From Burkholderiales bacterium (lineage in GTDB: Bacteria; Pseudomonadota; Gammaproteobacteria; Burkholderiales; Burkholderiaceae_C): a stretch of DNA of 64,000 bases. The stretch is taken from contig JAGWTU010000011.1 in assembly GCA_028868825.1 (NCBI GenBank), positions 1 through 64,000 on the forward strand. The letters run 5' to 3'. Position numbers and translations under genes: made by a program. The notes under the pieces were generated by a model, which was not told the origin of the DNA, did not search any database, and worked only from the letters and a program-made list of their open reading frames with translations. Positions within the stretch are counted from its first letter, which is position 1, and each line of letters begins with the position of its first letter. Below, piece after piece: positions 48,111-57,621 of the stretch.

Positions 48111-48926
48111 TCACCCGCACCAGGCGGCGCCTGTGCAGCGGGCCAGGCCGGCGAGGTCGTGGCGCGTGCGGGGCGGGCCGAAGCCGCGCGCGGCGAGCAT
48201 GCGCCCCACCGCGTCGGCCTGGTCGTGGCCATGTTCGAGCAGCAGCCAGGCGCCGGGCAGCAGATGAGCGGGCGCGCCGTCGACGATGCGCCGCAGCGCG
48301 GCCAGGCCGTCGCCCTCCGGGGTCAGCGCGCCGCGGGGCTCGTGGCCCAAGGCGGCCAGATGCGGGTCGTCGCCGGCGACATAGGGCGGATTCGCCAGCG
48401 CCAGCGCGTAACGGCGGCCGGCGAGCGGCGTCCACCAGTCGCCCTCCAGCCATTCGACCTCGATGCCGAGCCGCAAGCCGTTGCCCCGCGCCACCGCCAG
48501 CGCGTCGGCGCTGCAGTCGCAGGCCGTCACGGTGGCCGCCGGCAGCGCGCACTTGATCGCCAAGGCGATCGCGCCGCTGCCGGTGCCGAGGTCGACGACG
48601 GCCGGCGCAGCGGCCGCCGTCAGACATTCGAGCCCCCATTCGACGAGCAGCTCGGTCTCGGGACGCGGTATCAGCGTCGCCGGGCTCACGTCCAGCATCA
48701 AGCCGCGGAATTCGCTACGCCCCGTGACATAGGCCAGCGGCTCGCCCGCGGCGCGGCGTGCGATCCACCGCCCCAGCCGCAAGGCCTGCACGGCATCGAG
48801 CTCGGCCTCGTCGTGGGCGAGCAGCGCGGCGCGGTCGCGCCCGGTCAGAGCGCCGAGCATGAGCTGGGCGTCGAGCCGGTCGACCCCGGCCGCGCGTGCG
48901 GCGGCGAGGGCCTGGCGGATGTTCAC
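48111..48926 (-). CDS. prmC: Peptide chain release factor N5-glutamine methyltransferase PrmC
   Basis: 271 residues. It methylates the Gln of the GGQ motif in RF1 and RF2. The N-terminal helical domain precedes a Rossmann methyltransferase core, with SAM motif [16 protein letters not shown] and the catalytic NPPY ([10 protein letters not shown]). GTG 48926 overlaps the prfA TGA by 4 bases (GTGA), so RF1 and its modifier are translated together. The frame continues upstream through prfA in another reading but has no sense there. Downstream is a 125-bp spacer with no gene. Confidence 0.94.
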   Translation of the reverse strand: MNIRQALAAARAAGVDRLDAQLMLGALTGRDRAALLAHDEAELDAVQALRLGRWIARRAAGEPLAYVTGRSEFRGLMLDVSPATLIPRPETELLVEWGLECLTAAAAPAVVDLGTGSGAIALAIKCALPAATVTACDCSADALAVARGNGLRLGIEVEWLEGDWWTPLAGRRYALALANPPYVAGDDPHLAALGHEPRGALTPEGDGLAALRRIVDGAPAHLLPGAWLLLEHGHDQADAVGRMLAARGFGPPRTRHDLAGLARCTGAAWCG

Positions 48927-50008
48927 GCGCCGCCCGCTTCGAGCGCCGCCAGCTGCTCGGCGGCGCGCGCCGCCTGCAGCGCGGCGACGACGTCGCCCAG
49001 GTCGCCGTCCATCACCTGCTGCAGCTTGTACAGCGTGAGGTTGATGCGGTGGTCGGTGAGCCGGCCCTGGGGGAAGTTGTAGGTGCGGATGCGGTCGCTG
49101 CGGTCGCCGCTGCCGATCAGGCCCTTGCGGGTCGCCGCTTCCTTGGCGGCGCGCTCGCTGCGCTCCTTCTCGCGCAGCCGCGCCACCAGCACCGCCATCG
49201 CCTTGGCCTTGTTGCGGTGCTGGCTGCGGTCGTCCTGGCATTCGGCGACGAGCCCGGTCGGCAGGTGGGTGATGCGGATCGCGCTGTCGGTCTTGTTGAT
49301 GTGCTGGCCGCCGGCGCCGCTGGCGCGGAAGGTGTCGATGCGCAACTCGGCCGGGTTGAGCTGGACTTCCTCGGTCGCGTCGGGCTCGGGCATCACCGCC
49401 ACCGTGCAGGCGCTGGTGTGGATGCGGCCCTGGCTCTCGGTGGCCGGCACGCGCTGCACGCGGTGGCCGCCCGATTCGAAGCGCAACGCGCCGTAGACGC
49501 GTTCGCCGTCGACGCGCAGCACGAGCTCCTTGTAGCCCCCCAGTTCGCTCGCGCTCTCGCTGAGGATCTCGGTGCGCCAGCCCTGGCGCTCGCAGAAGCG
49601 CAGGTACATGCGCGCCAGGTCGCCGGCGAACAGTGCCGATTCGTCGCCGCCGGTGCCGGCGCGGATCTCGACGAAGGCGGCGCGCTCGTCGTCGGGGTCG
49701 CGCGGCACCATCGCCTGCTGCAGCTCCGACTGCAGGCGCTCGAGGTCGGCCTGCGCGGCGGCGATCTCCTCGCGCGCCATCTCGGCCATCTCGGGGTCGG
49801 ACTCCATCTCGCGCGCCGCGCCGAGGTCGGCTTCGCGCTGCTGGTAGCGGCAGTAGCGGCCGACGATGTCGGCCGCCTCGGACTGCTCGCGCGCCAGCGT
49901 GCGCCAGCGCTTCGAATCGCCCGCGACGGCCGGGTCGGCGAGGATGGCGTCGAGCTCGGTCAGCCGGCGGGCTATCCGTTCGAATTGATCGCGCAGGGCG
50001 GGGTTCAT
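48923..50008 (-). CDS. prfA: Peptide chain release factor 1
   Basis: 361 residues. RF1 ends translation at UAA and UAG. The tripeptide anticodon motif is in the RF1 form (PAT, within [14 protein letters not shown]). The catalytic GGQ is in [20 protein letters not shown] 50008 begins [15 protein letters not shown]; the C-terminus is a short basic helix. It is the middle gene of hemA-prfA-prmC. The next gene (prmC) starts inside its stop. Confidence 0.97.
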   Translation of the reverse strand: MNPALRDQFERIARRLTELDAILADPAVAGDSKRWRTLAREQSEAADIVGRYCRYQQREADLGAAREMESDPEMAEMAREEIAAAQADLERLQSELQQAMVPRDPDDERAAFVEIRAGTGGDESALFAGDLARMYLRFCERQGWRTEILSESASELGGYKELVLRVDGERVYGALRFESGGHRVQRVPATESQGRIHTSACTVAVMPEPDATEEVQLNPAELRIDTFRASGAGGQHINKTDSAIRITHLPTGLVAECQDDRSQHRNKAKAMAVLVARLREKERSERAAKEAATRKGLIGSGDRSDRIRTYNFPQGRLTDHRINLTLYKLQQVMDGDLGDVVAALQAARAAEQLAALEAGGA

Positions 50009-50068
50009 GTAGGGATGGTGGAGCGGGCGCGACCGCGCCCGCGGGCGCGGCCAACGGCGGCAGCGTCG

Positions 50069-51361
50069 CTAGCGCGACTCGCCGCGACGCGACGACTGGC
50101 GCAGGAACAGGCGCGACACGAGGTCGGCCAGCCTTGTGCGCTCTTCGCCCTCGGCGGCGTGGAGCTCGGCCAGGGTGCCGTGCATCATCTTGTGCGTGAG
50201 GCCGCGGGCCATCGCCTCGAGCACCTTGTCGGGCGACTCGCCGCGTGCCAGCGCCTTGCGCGCGCGCGCCATCTCGATCTCGCCCCAGTCGTGGGCCTGG
50301 CGGTTCAGCGCCTGGATCAGCGGCACGGCGGCGCGCTGGTCCATCCAGTGCGCGAAGCTCTGCACGCCGGCGTCGATGATGGCCTCGGCCTGCTCGACGG
50401 CGGCCTGGCGCTTCTCGCCCGCCGTCTGCACCAGCGCCGAGAGGTCGTCGACGGTGTAGAGGTAGACGTCGGAGACCTGCTGCACCTCGGGTTCGATGTC
50501 GCGCGGGACGGCGAGGTCGACCATGAACATCGGGCGCCGGCGGCGCAGCTTCAGCGCGCGCTCGACGGCGCCGAGGCCGATGATGGGCAGCGTGCTCGCG
50601 GTGCAGGAGACGACGGCGTCGAACTCGTGCAGCCGGTTCGGGATGTCGGCCAGGTGCATCGCCTCGCCGCCGAAGCGGCTGGCCAGGCGTTCGCCGCGTT
50701 CGAGCGTGCGGTTGGCCAGGGCGATGGACTTCGGCGCGCGGGCCTCGAAATGGGTCGCGACGAGTTCGATCATCTCGCCGGCGCCGACGAAGAGGATCTT
50801 GATCTCGTGCAGGTCCTCGAAGATCTGCGCCGCCAGCCGCACCGCCGCGGCGGCCATGCTGATCGAGTGGGCGCCGATCTCGGTCGAGGTACGGACCTCC
50901 TTGGCGACCTGGAACGAGCGCTGGAACAGCTGGTGCAGCGTCGTCCCGAGCGTGCCCGCCTCGTCGGCCAGGCGCACGGCCTGCTTCATCTGGCCGAGGA
51001 TCTGGGGTTCGCCCAGCACCATCGAATCGAGCCCGCAGGCGACGCGGAAGGCGTGGCGCGCGGCGGCATGCTCTTCCATCACGTAGCTGTGGTCGAGCAG
51101 CTGGCCGCCGGTGATGCCGCCCTGCTCGGCGAGCCAGTCGATCGCCGGCCGCACCAGCTCGGCCATCGGGGCCGGCGCCGCGGCCACGTACAGTTCGGTG
51201 CGGTTGCAGGTGGAAACGAGTGCGGCCTCGGGCAGGCAGCGCCGCAGGCGCTCGCGCAGGCCCTGCAGCGCGGGCGCGAGCTGTTCGGGCGCGAACGCGA
51301 ACTTGCCGCGCACGTCCAGCGGCGCGGTGGTGTGGTTGAGCCCGAGGGCGAAGACGCTCAC
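50069..51361 (-). CDS. hemA: Glutamyl-tRNA reductase
   Basis: 430 residues. It reduces glutamyl-tRNA to glutamate-1-semialdehyde, the committed step of C5-pathway heme synthesis. The catalytic cysteine is in [11 protein letters not shown]. The NADPH domain has [17 protein letters not shown], followed by VSCTAST and the dimerisation helices. The GTG start at 51361 ([14 protein letters not shown]) is the family start; the larger frame up to 51541 has no support. It leads the operon hemA-prfA-prmC. It is divergent from the small membrane protein gene at 51414. Confidence 0.96.
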   Translation of the reverse strand: MSVFALGLNHTTAPLDVRGKFAFAPEQLAPALQGLRERLRRCLPEAALVSTCNRTELYVAAAPAPMAELVRPAIDWLAEQGGITGGQLLDHSYVMEEHAAARHAFRVACGLDSMVLGEPQILGQMKQAVRLADEAGTLGTTLHQLFQRSFQVAKEVRTSTEIGAHSISMAAAAVRLAAQIFEDLHEIKILFVGAGEMIELVATHFEARAPKSIALANRTLERGERLASRFGGEAMHLADIPNRLHEFDAVVSCTASTLPIIGLGAVERALKLRRRRPMFMVDLAVPRDIEPEVQQVSDVYLYTVDDLSALVQTAGEKRQAAVEQAEAIIDAGVQSFAHWMDQRAAVPLIQALNRQAHDWGEIEMARARKALARGESPDKVLEAMARGLTHKMMHGTLAELHAAEGEERTRLADLVSRLFLRQSSRRGESR

Positions 51362-51413
51362 GGCGCGATTGTAGTTTTGGGCACGACCTTGCGCCGCTGA
51401 GAGAATTTGAGCG

Positions 51414-51725
51414 ATGTCAACGCAGCCCGAGTCGGGCGAGAGGGTATCTACCGAAATGGGACCGATCCAGGCCCTGGGCCATGTCGTCAACCTGTTCCTG
51501 CCGGCGCTGATGCTGGGCGCGCTGGCGTCCGGGCTGGCCAAGCTGGTGTGGCGCCGCGAACTGGCCCGCGTGAGCTGGGCCCACCTCGCCGGACCGGCCT
51601 GCGCCGCCTGCGCCGCGGTGAGCCTGGCCGGGCTGATCGTCTTCGGTCACGACGGCCGCATGGCGACCTACGCGGCGATGGTGATCGTCTGCGCCGTCAT
51701 GCTGTGGTGGCGAGGGTTTCGGTAA
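51414..51725 (+). CDS. Small integral membrane protein, hypothetical
   Basis: 103 residues with three hydrophobic segments (about 25-45, 56-77 and 83-99) and few charges. It begins [19 protein letters not shown] and ends MLWWRGFR. It has no signal cleavage site and no recognised domain. It is divergent from hemA across 52 bp. Its 3' end overlaps the miaB stop by 29 bp on the opposite strand, which is unusually tight. Small proteins of this type occur beside hemA in other Burkholderiales, but the role is unknown. Confidence 0.7.
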   Translation: MSTQPESGERVSTEMGPIQALGHVVNLFLPALMLGALASGLAKLVWRRELARVSWAHLAGPACAACAAVSLAGLIVFGHDGRMATYAAMVIVCAVMLWWRGFR

Positions 51726-53079
51726 GGACAGGCCGGCCGCGCAGCGAATGCGGCAGCGCCTCGGTGATCGTGACGTCGATCATCTGCCCGACGAGCCGCG
51801 CCGCGAGCGGGCCGCCGTCGAAGTTGACGATGCGGTTGCACTCGGTGCGGCCCATCAGCTCGTTGACACGCTCGCCGGGGCGGCGCGACGGCCCCTCGAC
51901 GAGGATGCGCTGCACCGTGCCGACGCGGCTGGCGCCGATGCGCCGCACCTGCGTTTCGAGCAGCGCCTGCAGCTGCTGCAGGCGCGCCAGCTTGACGGCC
52001 TGCGGCGTCGCGTCGGCGAGGGCCGCCGCCGGCGTCCCCGGGCGCGGGCTGTAGACGAAGCTGAAGCTGGCGTCGTAGCCGATGTCCTCGATCAGCCTGA
52101 GCGTGCGCTCGTGGTCCTCTTCGGTTTCGCCGGGGAAGCCGACGATGAAGTCGCTCGACAGGCTGATGTTCGGCCGCACGGCGCGCAGGCGGCGGATCAG
52201 GCTCTTGTATTCGAGCGCCGTGTAGCCGCGCTTCATCGCCATCAGGATGCGGTCGCTGCCATGCTGGACCGGCAGGTGCAGATGGTCGACGAGCTGGGGC
52301 ACGCGGGCGTAGACGTCGATCAGCCGCTGTGTGAATTCGTTCGGGTGGCTCGTCGTGTAGCGGATGCGCTCGATGCCGGGGATCTCGGCGACGATCTCGA
52401 TCAGCAGCGCGAAGTCGGCGATCTCGTCGCCGCCGGCGCCACCCATGGCGCCGCGGTACGCGTTGACGTTCTGGCCCAGCAGCGTCACTTCCTTGACGCC
52501 CTGCGCGGCGAGCCCGGCGACCTCGGCCAGCACATCGTCGAGCGGCCGGCTGACCTCCTCGCCGCGCGTGTAGGGCACGACGCAGTACGAGCAGTACTTG
52601 CTGCAGCCCTCCATGATCGAGACGAAGGCCGATGCGCCCTCGACGCGCGCCGGCGGCAGATGGTCGAACTTCTCGACCTCGGGAAAGCTGATGTCGACCT
52701 GCGGCCGCCGCTCGGCGCGGCGCGCCTCGATGAGCTGCGGCAGCCGGTGCAGCGTCTGCGGGCCGAAGACGATGTCGACATAGGGTGCGCGCTCGATGAT
52801 GGCCGCGCCTTCCTGGCTCGCGACGCAGCCGCCGACGCCGATCAGCACGCCCTTCTGCTTCAGGTGCTTGACCCGGCCGAGGTCGCTGAAGACCTTTTCC
52901 TGCGCCTTCTCGCGCACCGAGCAGGTGTTGAACAGGATCAGGTCGGCTTGTTCGACATCACCCGTCGGCTCGTAGCCTTCGGCGGCGTGCAGCACATCGG
53001 CCATCTTGGCCGAGTCGTAATCGTTCATCTGGCAGCCGAAGCTGCGGATGTAGACCTTCTTGGTCGGTGCATCGCTCAT
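51697..53079 (-). CDS. miaB: tRNA (i6A37) methylthiotransferase MiaB
   Basis: 460 residues. A radical-SAM enzyme that adds a methylthio group to i6A37 of tRNA. The N-terminal UPF0004 domain carries three cysteines (FGCQMN, NTCSVR, GGCVAS) for the second cluster. The radical-SAM motif is CSKYCSYC. The C-terminal TRAM domain ([22 protein letters not shown] and on) binds tRNA. ATG 53079 overlaps the stop of the small secreted protein gene by 4 bp (ATGA). The downstream end overlaps the 51414-51725 gene. Confidence 0.96.
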   Translation of the reverse strand: MSDAPTKKVYIRSFGCQMNDYDSAKMADVLHAAEGYEPTGDVEQADLILFNTCSVREKAQEKVFSDLGRVKHLKQKGVLIGVGGCVASQEGAAIIERAPYVDIVFGPQTLHRLPQLIEARRAERRPQVDISFPEVEKFDHLPPARVEGASAFVSIMEGCSKYCSYCVVPYTRGEEVSRPLDDVLAEVAGLAAQGVKEVTLLGQNVNAYRGAMGGAGGDEIADFALLIEIVAEIPGIERIRYTTSHPNEFTQRLIDVYARVPQLVDHLHLPVQHGSDRILMAMKRGYTALEYKSLIRRLRAVRPNISLSSDFIVGFPGETEEDHERTLRLIEDIGYDASFSFVYSPRPGTPAAALADATPQAVKLARLQQLQALLETQVRRIGASRVGTVQRILVEGPSRRPGERVNELMGRTECNRIVNFDGGPLAARLVGQMIDVTITEALPHSLRGRPVLTETLATTA

Positions 53080-53450
53080 GGCTTCGTCCAGCTGCCGGTC
53101 GTGCCGCTGTAGCGCCAGGCGCGCGCTTCCTGCAACGTGCTCGGCCAGGGGCTGACGGCGGCCTCGGCATCGCTGAGGATCCAGACGCGGCCGATCTGGC
53201 CGCTGATGTCGATCGTGTAGTTGACGATGAATTGCTGGCCCAGCAGCGTGCCCGGCAGCTGGATCAGGTTGTTGGCGCCGTAGATGCGCGACCCCGGCGA
53301 AAGCCGCGCCGGGTCGCCGTTGAGCTGCACGTTGGGCGGCTGGGTGATCGCGATCTTGCCGCGCAGCGCGTCGGGCGGAAAGATGCGCTGGGCCCAGGCG
53401 GGCAGGGCGCAGCACAGGGCCAGGGCGGCCGTCATGACACAGCGGTTCAT
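53076..53450 (-). CDS. Hypothetical secreted protein upstream of miaB
   Basis: 124 residues. A signal peptide ([20 protein letters not shown]) is cut before QRIFPP. The mature part ([37 protein letters not shown]) looks like a small periplasmic domain of mostly beta character. I recognise no family. Its TGA lies in the miaB ATGA overlap, so it is translated with miaB. A strong hairpin (53496-53526) lies 46 bp upstream in its leader. The ATG at 53450 is chosen because the signal peptide begins there. Confidence 0.7.
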   Translation of the reverse strand: MNRCVMTAALALCCALPAWAQRIFPPDALRGKIAITQPPNVQLNGDPARLSPGSRIYGANNLIQLPGTLLGQQFIVNYTIDISGQIGRVWILSDAEAAVSPWPSTLQEARAWRYSGTTGSWTKP

Positions 53451-53784
53451 GGTGTGGATCCAGGGGCTGTGGGGGTCGAAGGGGCCCCAAAGACGACAGC
53501 CGCCGCGATCGGTCGCAGGCGGCTGTGGGCTGGGGGCGGTTGCGCGAATTCTAGCGTGCCGCATCCGGGCTGTTGCATCTGCGCTGCGGGTTCGGCCGGA
53601 CAAGGACCCGTCGCACGGCCACCGGTCGAGGCTGCGCGATACAGGCATATCGGTTGATTACCGCACGGCCGGCGGGGGCGCAGGAGGCTTGTACTTCAGA
53701 CCGGGGGGCGGTCGGTCGATATCTGCGGCGACACCAGCGAGTTCGCCGTCGATGCCTTATCCCGTCCCGCCCTCCGTCAGGCTG
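53451..53784. other. 334-bp non-coding stretch between the secreted hypothetical gene and the GGDEF-EAL gene
   Basis: A divergent promoter region. It holds a long hairpin (53496-53526) near the left gene and GC-rich sequence without clear promoter boxes near the right gene. The GGDEF-EAL reading frame stays open upstream to 53284, but the extra residues show no domain. Confidence 0.5.
53496..53526. repeat. Long hairpin: 9 + 4 bp inverted repeat
   Basis: Outer arms ACAGCCGCC and GGCGGCTGT and an inner GCGA/TCGC pair enclose the loop TCGG, with one unpaired A. It is a stable stem of 13 pairs in the leader of the secreted hypothetical gene and miaB on the minus strand. No long U-run follows on either strand, so it is more likely a leader or stability element, or a DNA-level palindrome, than a terminator. 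Confidence 0.5.
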
Positions 53785-55770
53785 ATGCCCACCGTATCGA
53801 TCGTCGAACAGACGATGCGGCAGGCGCGTCGGGCCGTGGCGCTCGCGCTCGTCGGCACGGCGATCATGACGGTGGCGATGCTGGCCGAGCGGCTGTGGTC
53901 GGCGCGCGCGCTGGAGCAGGCGGCGCAGCGCTACGCCACCTCGTTCAAGCTCGCGGCCGACGTGCGCCTGGCCGAACTGCAGTTGCGGCAGGCGGCGCAG
54001 ATGGCCTACATCACCGGCGACACGCATTGGGTCGAGCGCTACCAGGAGCTGCTGCCGGGACTGACGCAGACGATCGAGCACGCCAGCCTGCTGGCGCCGC
54101 AGGAGGTCACCGACCGCTACCGCGCCAAGACCTACGCGATCGGCATCGAGATCGAAGCGATGCGCGCCAAGGCGCTGGCGGCGCTCAACGCCGGCTCGGG
54201 CGAATCGGCGCGCGAGATCTTCGAGAGCGACCGCTACCTCAGCCAGTCCCGGCTGCTCAGCGAGGCCACCGAGGAGCTGACCGCGGCCACGCTGCGCACG
54301 ACCGAGAACGAGGTGCACCTGCTGCAGAGCCGCTCCTATGGTGTCGCCGCCGGGCTGCTCGTGCTCATTCTGGGCAGCGGCGCCATCTTCTGGCGCCGGC
54401 TCACGCAATCGCTGCAGAAGTCGCGCGGCTCGCTGCTCGACGCCGAGGAGCGCATCCAGCGCCTGGCGTCGAGCGACCTGCTCACCGGCCTGGCCAACCG
54501 CGCCGCGCTGCACGACTCGATGCAGACGGCGATGAGCCGCGCGCGCCGCCACCATGGCTCGATGGCGGTGCTGATGATCGACCTCGACCGCTTCAAGCCC
54601 GTCAACGATCGCCATGGCCACATGGTCGGCGACCTCGTGCTCAAGGAAGTGGCGCGGCGCCTCACGCGCTGCTTGCGCCAGAGCGACCTGCGCGCGCGCT
54701 ACGGCGGCGATGAATTCGTCGTCGTCGTCGACGAGACCGAAGGCCCCGACACCGGCCGCATGGCGGCCGAGCGCATCGTCGAGCGCCTCAACGAGCCGAT
54801 GCAGATCGACGCCCTGGTGGTGTCGATCGGCGCCAGCGTCGGCATCGCGCGCTACCCCGACGACGCCGAGGACGACGACGAACTGCTGCGCAAGGCCGAT
54901 TCGGCCCTCTACCGCGCCAAGGTCGGCGACCGCGGCAACGTCTGCCTTTACAACGCCGCGCTCGACCAGCGCCTGGCCGAGCGCACGGCGCTCGAGCTGG
55001 CCCTGCGCGAGGGCATCGCGCAAGGCCACCTGGTGCCGTTCTATCAGCCCATCGTCGAGCTGAAGACGCAGGAGGTGCGGTCGCTGGAGCTGCTGTGCCG
55101 CTGGCGCCATCCCACGCAGGGCCTGCTCGGGCCCGAGAAGTTCATCGCGCTGGCCGAGGAAAGCGGGCTCATCGGGCCGCTGACGATGTCGCTGCTGCGC
55201 CAGGCCTGCGTCGACCTGCAGGGGCTGCCGCCGCATTGGCGGCTGTCGATCAACGTCGCGCCGCACCAGATCGAGGACGAGAACCTCGTGCCCGAGCTGC
55301 TCGCCATCCTCGAGGAGTTCGACGTGCCGCCGCAGCGCCTGGACGTCGAGCTCACCGAGACCGCGCTCGTCAACGACACGGCGCGCGCGCGTGCCGTCAT
55401 CCTCGCTCTCAAGGCCGCCGGCATGACGGTGACGCTGGACGACTTCGGCACCGGCTATTCGAGCCTGAGCTATCTGGCCGAGATGACCTTCGACAAGATC
55501 AAGATCGACCGCTCGTTCGTGCGCACGCTGCACGAGCGCTCGGAAAGCGCCAAGATCGTCGGCGCCGTCGTCGGCCTGTCGCGCAGCCTCGGCGTCGAGA
55601 CCGTCGCCGAAGGCGTCGAGACGGATGCCGACGCGAAGGCGCTGACCCAGCTCGGCTGCACGCTGGGCCAGGGCTACCTCTACGGGCATCCGGTGCCGGC
55701 GGCGCGGCTCGTCGAGGCGCTGCGGTTGCGCGCCGCGGCCCGCGCCTGGGAGTTCTGGGAACCCGCGTGA
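53785..55770 (+). CDS. GGDEF-EAL cyclic-di-GMP protein
   Basis: 661 residues. One membrane helix (about 16-36) precedes a four-helix-type periplasmic sensor (about 40-180, AAQRYATSFKLAADVRLAEL), and a second helix lies around 186-205. The GGDEF domain has the intact GGDEF at 307-311, and the inhibitory RxxD (RQSD) lies five residues before it, so a feedback-controlled diguanylate cyclase is likely. The EAL domain has ELL in place of EAL (E435), but keeps the metal and catalytic residues in SINVAPHQ, ELTET, DDFGTGYSS, IKIDRSFV and ETVAEGVET. Both activities are therefore possible. The start is uncertain: ATG 53785 is chosen, with ATG 53752 and 53815 as alternatives. Confidence 0.85.
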   Translation: MPTVSIVEQTMRQARRAVALALVGTAIMTVAMLAERLWSARALEQAAQRYATSFKLAADVRLAELQLRQAAQMAYITGDTHWVERYQELLPGLTQTIEHASLLAPQEVTDRYRAKTYAIGIEIEAMRAKALAALNAGSGESAREIFESDRYLSQSRLLSEATEELTAATLRTTENEVHLLQSRSYGVAAGLLVLILGSGAIFWRRLTQSLQKSRGSLLDAEERIQRLASSDLLTGLANRAALHDSMQTAMSRARRHHGSMAVLMIDLDRFKPVNDRHGHMVGDLVLKEVARRLTRCLRQSDLRARYGGDEFVVVVDETEGPDTGRMAAERIVERLNEPMQIDALVVSIGASVGIARYPDDAEDDDELLRKADSALYRAKVGDRGNVCLYNAALDQRLAERTALELALREGIAQGHLVPFYQPIVELKTQEVRSLELLCRWRHPTQGLLGPEKFIALAEESGLIGPLTMSLLRQACVDLQGLPPHWRLSINVAPHQIEDENLVPELLAILEEFDVPPQRLDVELTETALVNDTARARAVILALKAAGMTVTLDDFGTGYSSLSYLAEMTFDKIKIDRSFVRTLHERSESAKIVGAVVGLSRSLGVETVAEGVETDADAKALTQLGCTLGQGYLYGHPVPAARLVEALRLRAAARAWEFWEPA

Positions 55771-55789
55771 GCGCCGCGGCCCGCGGCGT

Positions 55790-56608
55790 TCAGGCCGCGG
55801 TGGGCTTGTCGAGCCGGCGCACCGCCAGGCTCTGCGTCGCGCGACCGACCAGGCCGACCTCGTCGTAGAGCGCCGAATCGGCGATGCCGCAGCCGTTGCC
55901 GCCGAGCGCGCTGCGCGACTGCAGGCAGACCCACGCACCGACCGGCCGCCGCAGCAGGTGGATCGTGAGGTCGCAGTTGACGAAGCTGTAGCGGCGCATG
56001 TCCAGCGCGGCGCTGACTCCGTTGCCCGAATCGGCGGCGACGACGACGCGCTGGTACGGGCTCGCTTCCTCGCCGGCGACGAGTGGATGGGCGAGCCTGA
56101 ACCAGGCCGCGCAGGGGCCGTCGAAGAAGCGGCCTTCGGCGAGCCGGTTCTCGACGAGGTCGGCATAGCCGAGCTCGCTGCTCGCGAACGGCATGCGGCA
56201 GGGCGGGCAATCGGCCCAGGGGCGCGGCGCCTGCGGCAGCGGATGGCCGGGGGTCGCCTCGGGCACCGGCAGCTCGGACTCGCTCTGCATCAGCGCCGTG
56301 TAGCGCGCCACTTCCTTGTCCTCGGCGATCAGCCGCGCGCTGTAATGGCCGGCGTTGCGGCCCAGGTAGTCGGGCGTGACCTCGATGCGGCAGGCCACCA
56401 GCGGCACCGGCCGCAACAGGTTGCCGGTGAGCCGTGCGAGATGCGTCAGGCCGCGCTTGGCGCCGGCCGCCTCGATGGCGCGGCAGACCAGCGCCGACGG
56501 CGGCCCGGCATGCTGGTGGTGCCGGCTCCAGGGGCCGCGGGTGAGTTCGCTGGGGTGGAACTGGCCCTTGAAGTCGATCACGTAGGCGCCGGGCGGGGTC
56601 GGGTTCAT
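55790..56608 (-). CDS. Thioesterase family protein (double hot-dog, TesB-like)
   Basis: 272 residues. An N-terminal hot-dog unit (FHPSELTRGPWSRHHQHAGPPSALVCRAIE) and a C-terminal unit (AALDMRRYSFVNCDLTIHLLRRPVGAWVCLQSRS) give the acyl-CoA thioesterase II-like / thioesterase_3 pattern. Such proteins cut acyl-CoA. TesB-type active-site residues (Asp, Gln, Thr) are not all clear here, so the substrate is open. The ATG at 56608 has a GGAG site (CCCCTCCTGG). It lies downstream of the SDR gene and likely in the same lipid-related unit. Other family: acyl-CoA hydrolase of PaaI type is less likely by length. Confidence 0.75.
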   Translation of the reverse strand: MNPTPPGAYVIDFKGQFHPSELTRGPWSRHHQHAGPPSALVCRAIEAAGAKRGLTHLARLTGNLLRPVPLVACRIEVTPDYLGRNAGHYSARLIAEDKEVARYTALMQSESELPVPEATPGHPLPQAPRPWADCPPCRMPFASSELGYADLVENRLAEGRFFDGPCAAWFRLAHPLVAGEEASPYQRVVVAADSGNGVSAALDMRRYSFVNCDLTIHLLRRPVGAWVCLQSRSALGGNGCGIADSALYDEVGLVGRATQSLAVRRLDKPTAA

Positions 56609-56719
56609 TGCGCTCCAGGAGGGGTCGAAATCAGGATGCCGCATCATCGCGCATCGCGCATCGCCGCCGCCGGCCTGCTCACTGCGGCGCCAGGGTCGAG
56701 GCAAGCAACCCCGCGCGCG

Positions 56720-57568
56720 TCAGACCTTGGCCTGCGCGCGCAGCATCTGCTCCGCGCCCATATTGAACAGCGCCGACCCGACGAGGTTCTGCCCGCCGTC
56801 GCAGACGACGACGCAGCCGGTGACGTAGGACGCCAGCGGCGACGCCAGGAAGACGGCCGTCTGGCCGATGTCGTCGACCGTGCCCATGCGGCGCAGCGGC
56901 ACGGCGTCCAGGAAGCGGTCCTTCTGTGCCGGGTCGGACAGGCGCTTCATGCCCTCGGTGCCCTCGATCGGTCCCGGCACGATCGAGTTGGCACGCACGC
57001 CCCAGCGGCCCCATTCGATGGCCAGGTTCTTCATCAGCATGTCGATGCCGGCCTTGGCCGCGCCGACATGGGCCTGGAAGGCGTGCGGCATGTAGGCCAT
57101 GCCGGCCGAGATGTAGATCAGGCAGCCGCGCGTGCGCTGCAATTGCGCGAAGGCGCCGCGCGAGGCGTTGAACGAGCCGATGAGGTCGATGTCGATCACC
57201 GTCTTGAAGCCGTTCGGCGACAGCTTCTCGGCCGGCGCGAGAAAGTTGCCGGCCGCACCGCTCACGAGCACGTCCATCGGCCCCAGTTCGGCCTCGCTGC
57301 GGGCGAAGGCGGCTTCGAGCGCGGCCGCGTCGCGCACGTCGGCGGCGACGGCGCAGACCCTGGCACCGGCGCCGGCGGCGGCCGCCACCGCGCGCAGCTC
57401 GACCGCCGCGGCATCGAGTTTTTCCTGCGTGCGGCCGCAGATCGCGACATGGGCGCCCAGCGCCGCGAAGTTCTTCGCCACGCCGAGGTTGATGCCGCTG
57501 CCGCCGCCGGTGACGAAGACGGTCTTGTTGCGGAACAGATCACGCGGCAGCAATTGATCGACGAGCAT
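56720..57568 (-). CDS. Short-chain dehydrogenase, 2,4-dienoyl-CoA reductase-like
   Basis: 282 residues. The NADPH motif is TGGGSGINLG, with SGAAGNFLAPAEKLSPNGFKTVI next. The active-site helix reads QAHVGAAKAGIDML: Lys is kept but the usual Tyr is His, exactly as in peroxisomal dienoyl-CoA reductase (DECR2). PGPIEGTEGMKRL is also shared with DECR2. This enzyme reduces 2,4-dienoyl-CoA during oxidation of polyunsaturated acids. The start ATG 57568 follows AGGAG. Its neighbours are phaC upstream and the thioesterase downstream, which agrees with a role in making or using CoA-linked fatty acids. Confidence 0.85.
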   Translation of the reverse strand: MLVDQLLPRDLFRNKTVFVTGGGSGINLGVAKNFAALGAHVAICGRTQEKLDAAAVELRAVAAAAGAGARVCAVAADVRDAAALEAAFARSEAELGPMDVLVSGAAGNFLAPAEKLSPNGFKTVIDIDLIGSFNASRGAFAQLQRTRGCLIYISAGMAYMPHAFQAHVGAAKAGIDMLMKNLAIEWGRWGVRANSIVPGPIEGTEGMKRLSDPAQKDRFLDAVPLRRMGTVDDIGQTAVFLASPLASYVTGCVVVCDGGQNLVGSALFNMGAEQMLRAQAKV

Positions 57569-57621
57569 GGTGCGGACTCCTGTGGGGGGGTGGGTTGCGG
57601 CGGCGCGGCGCGGGGCTGGCG

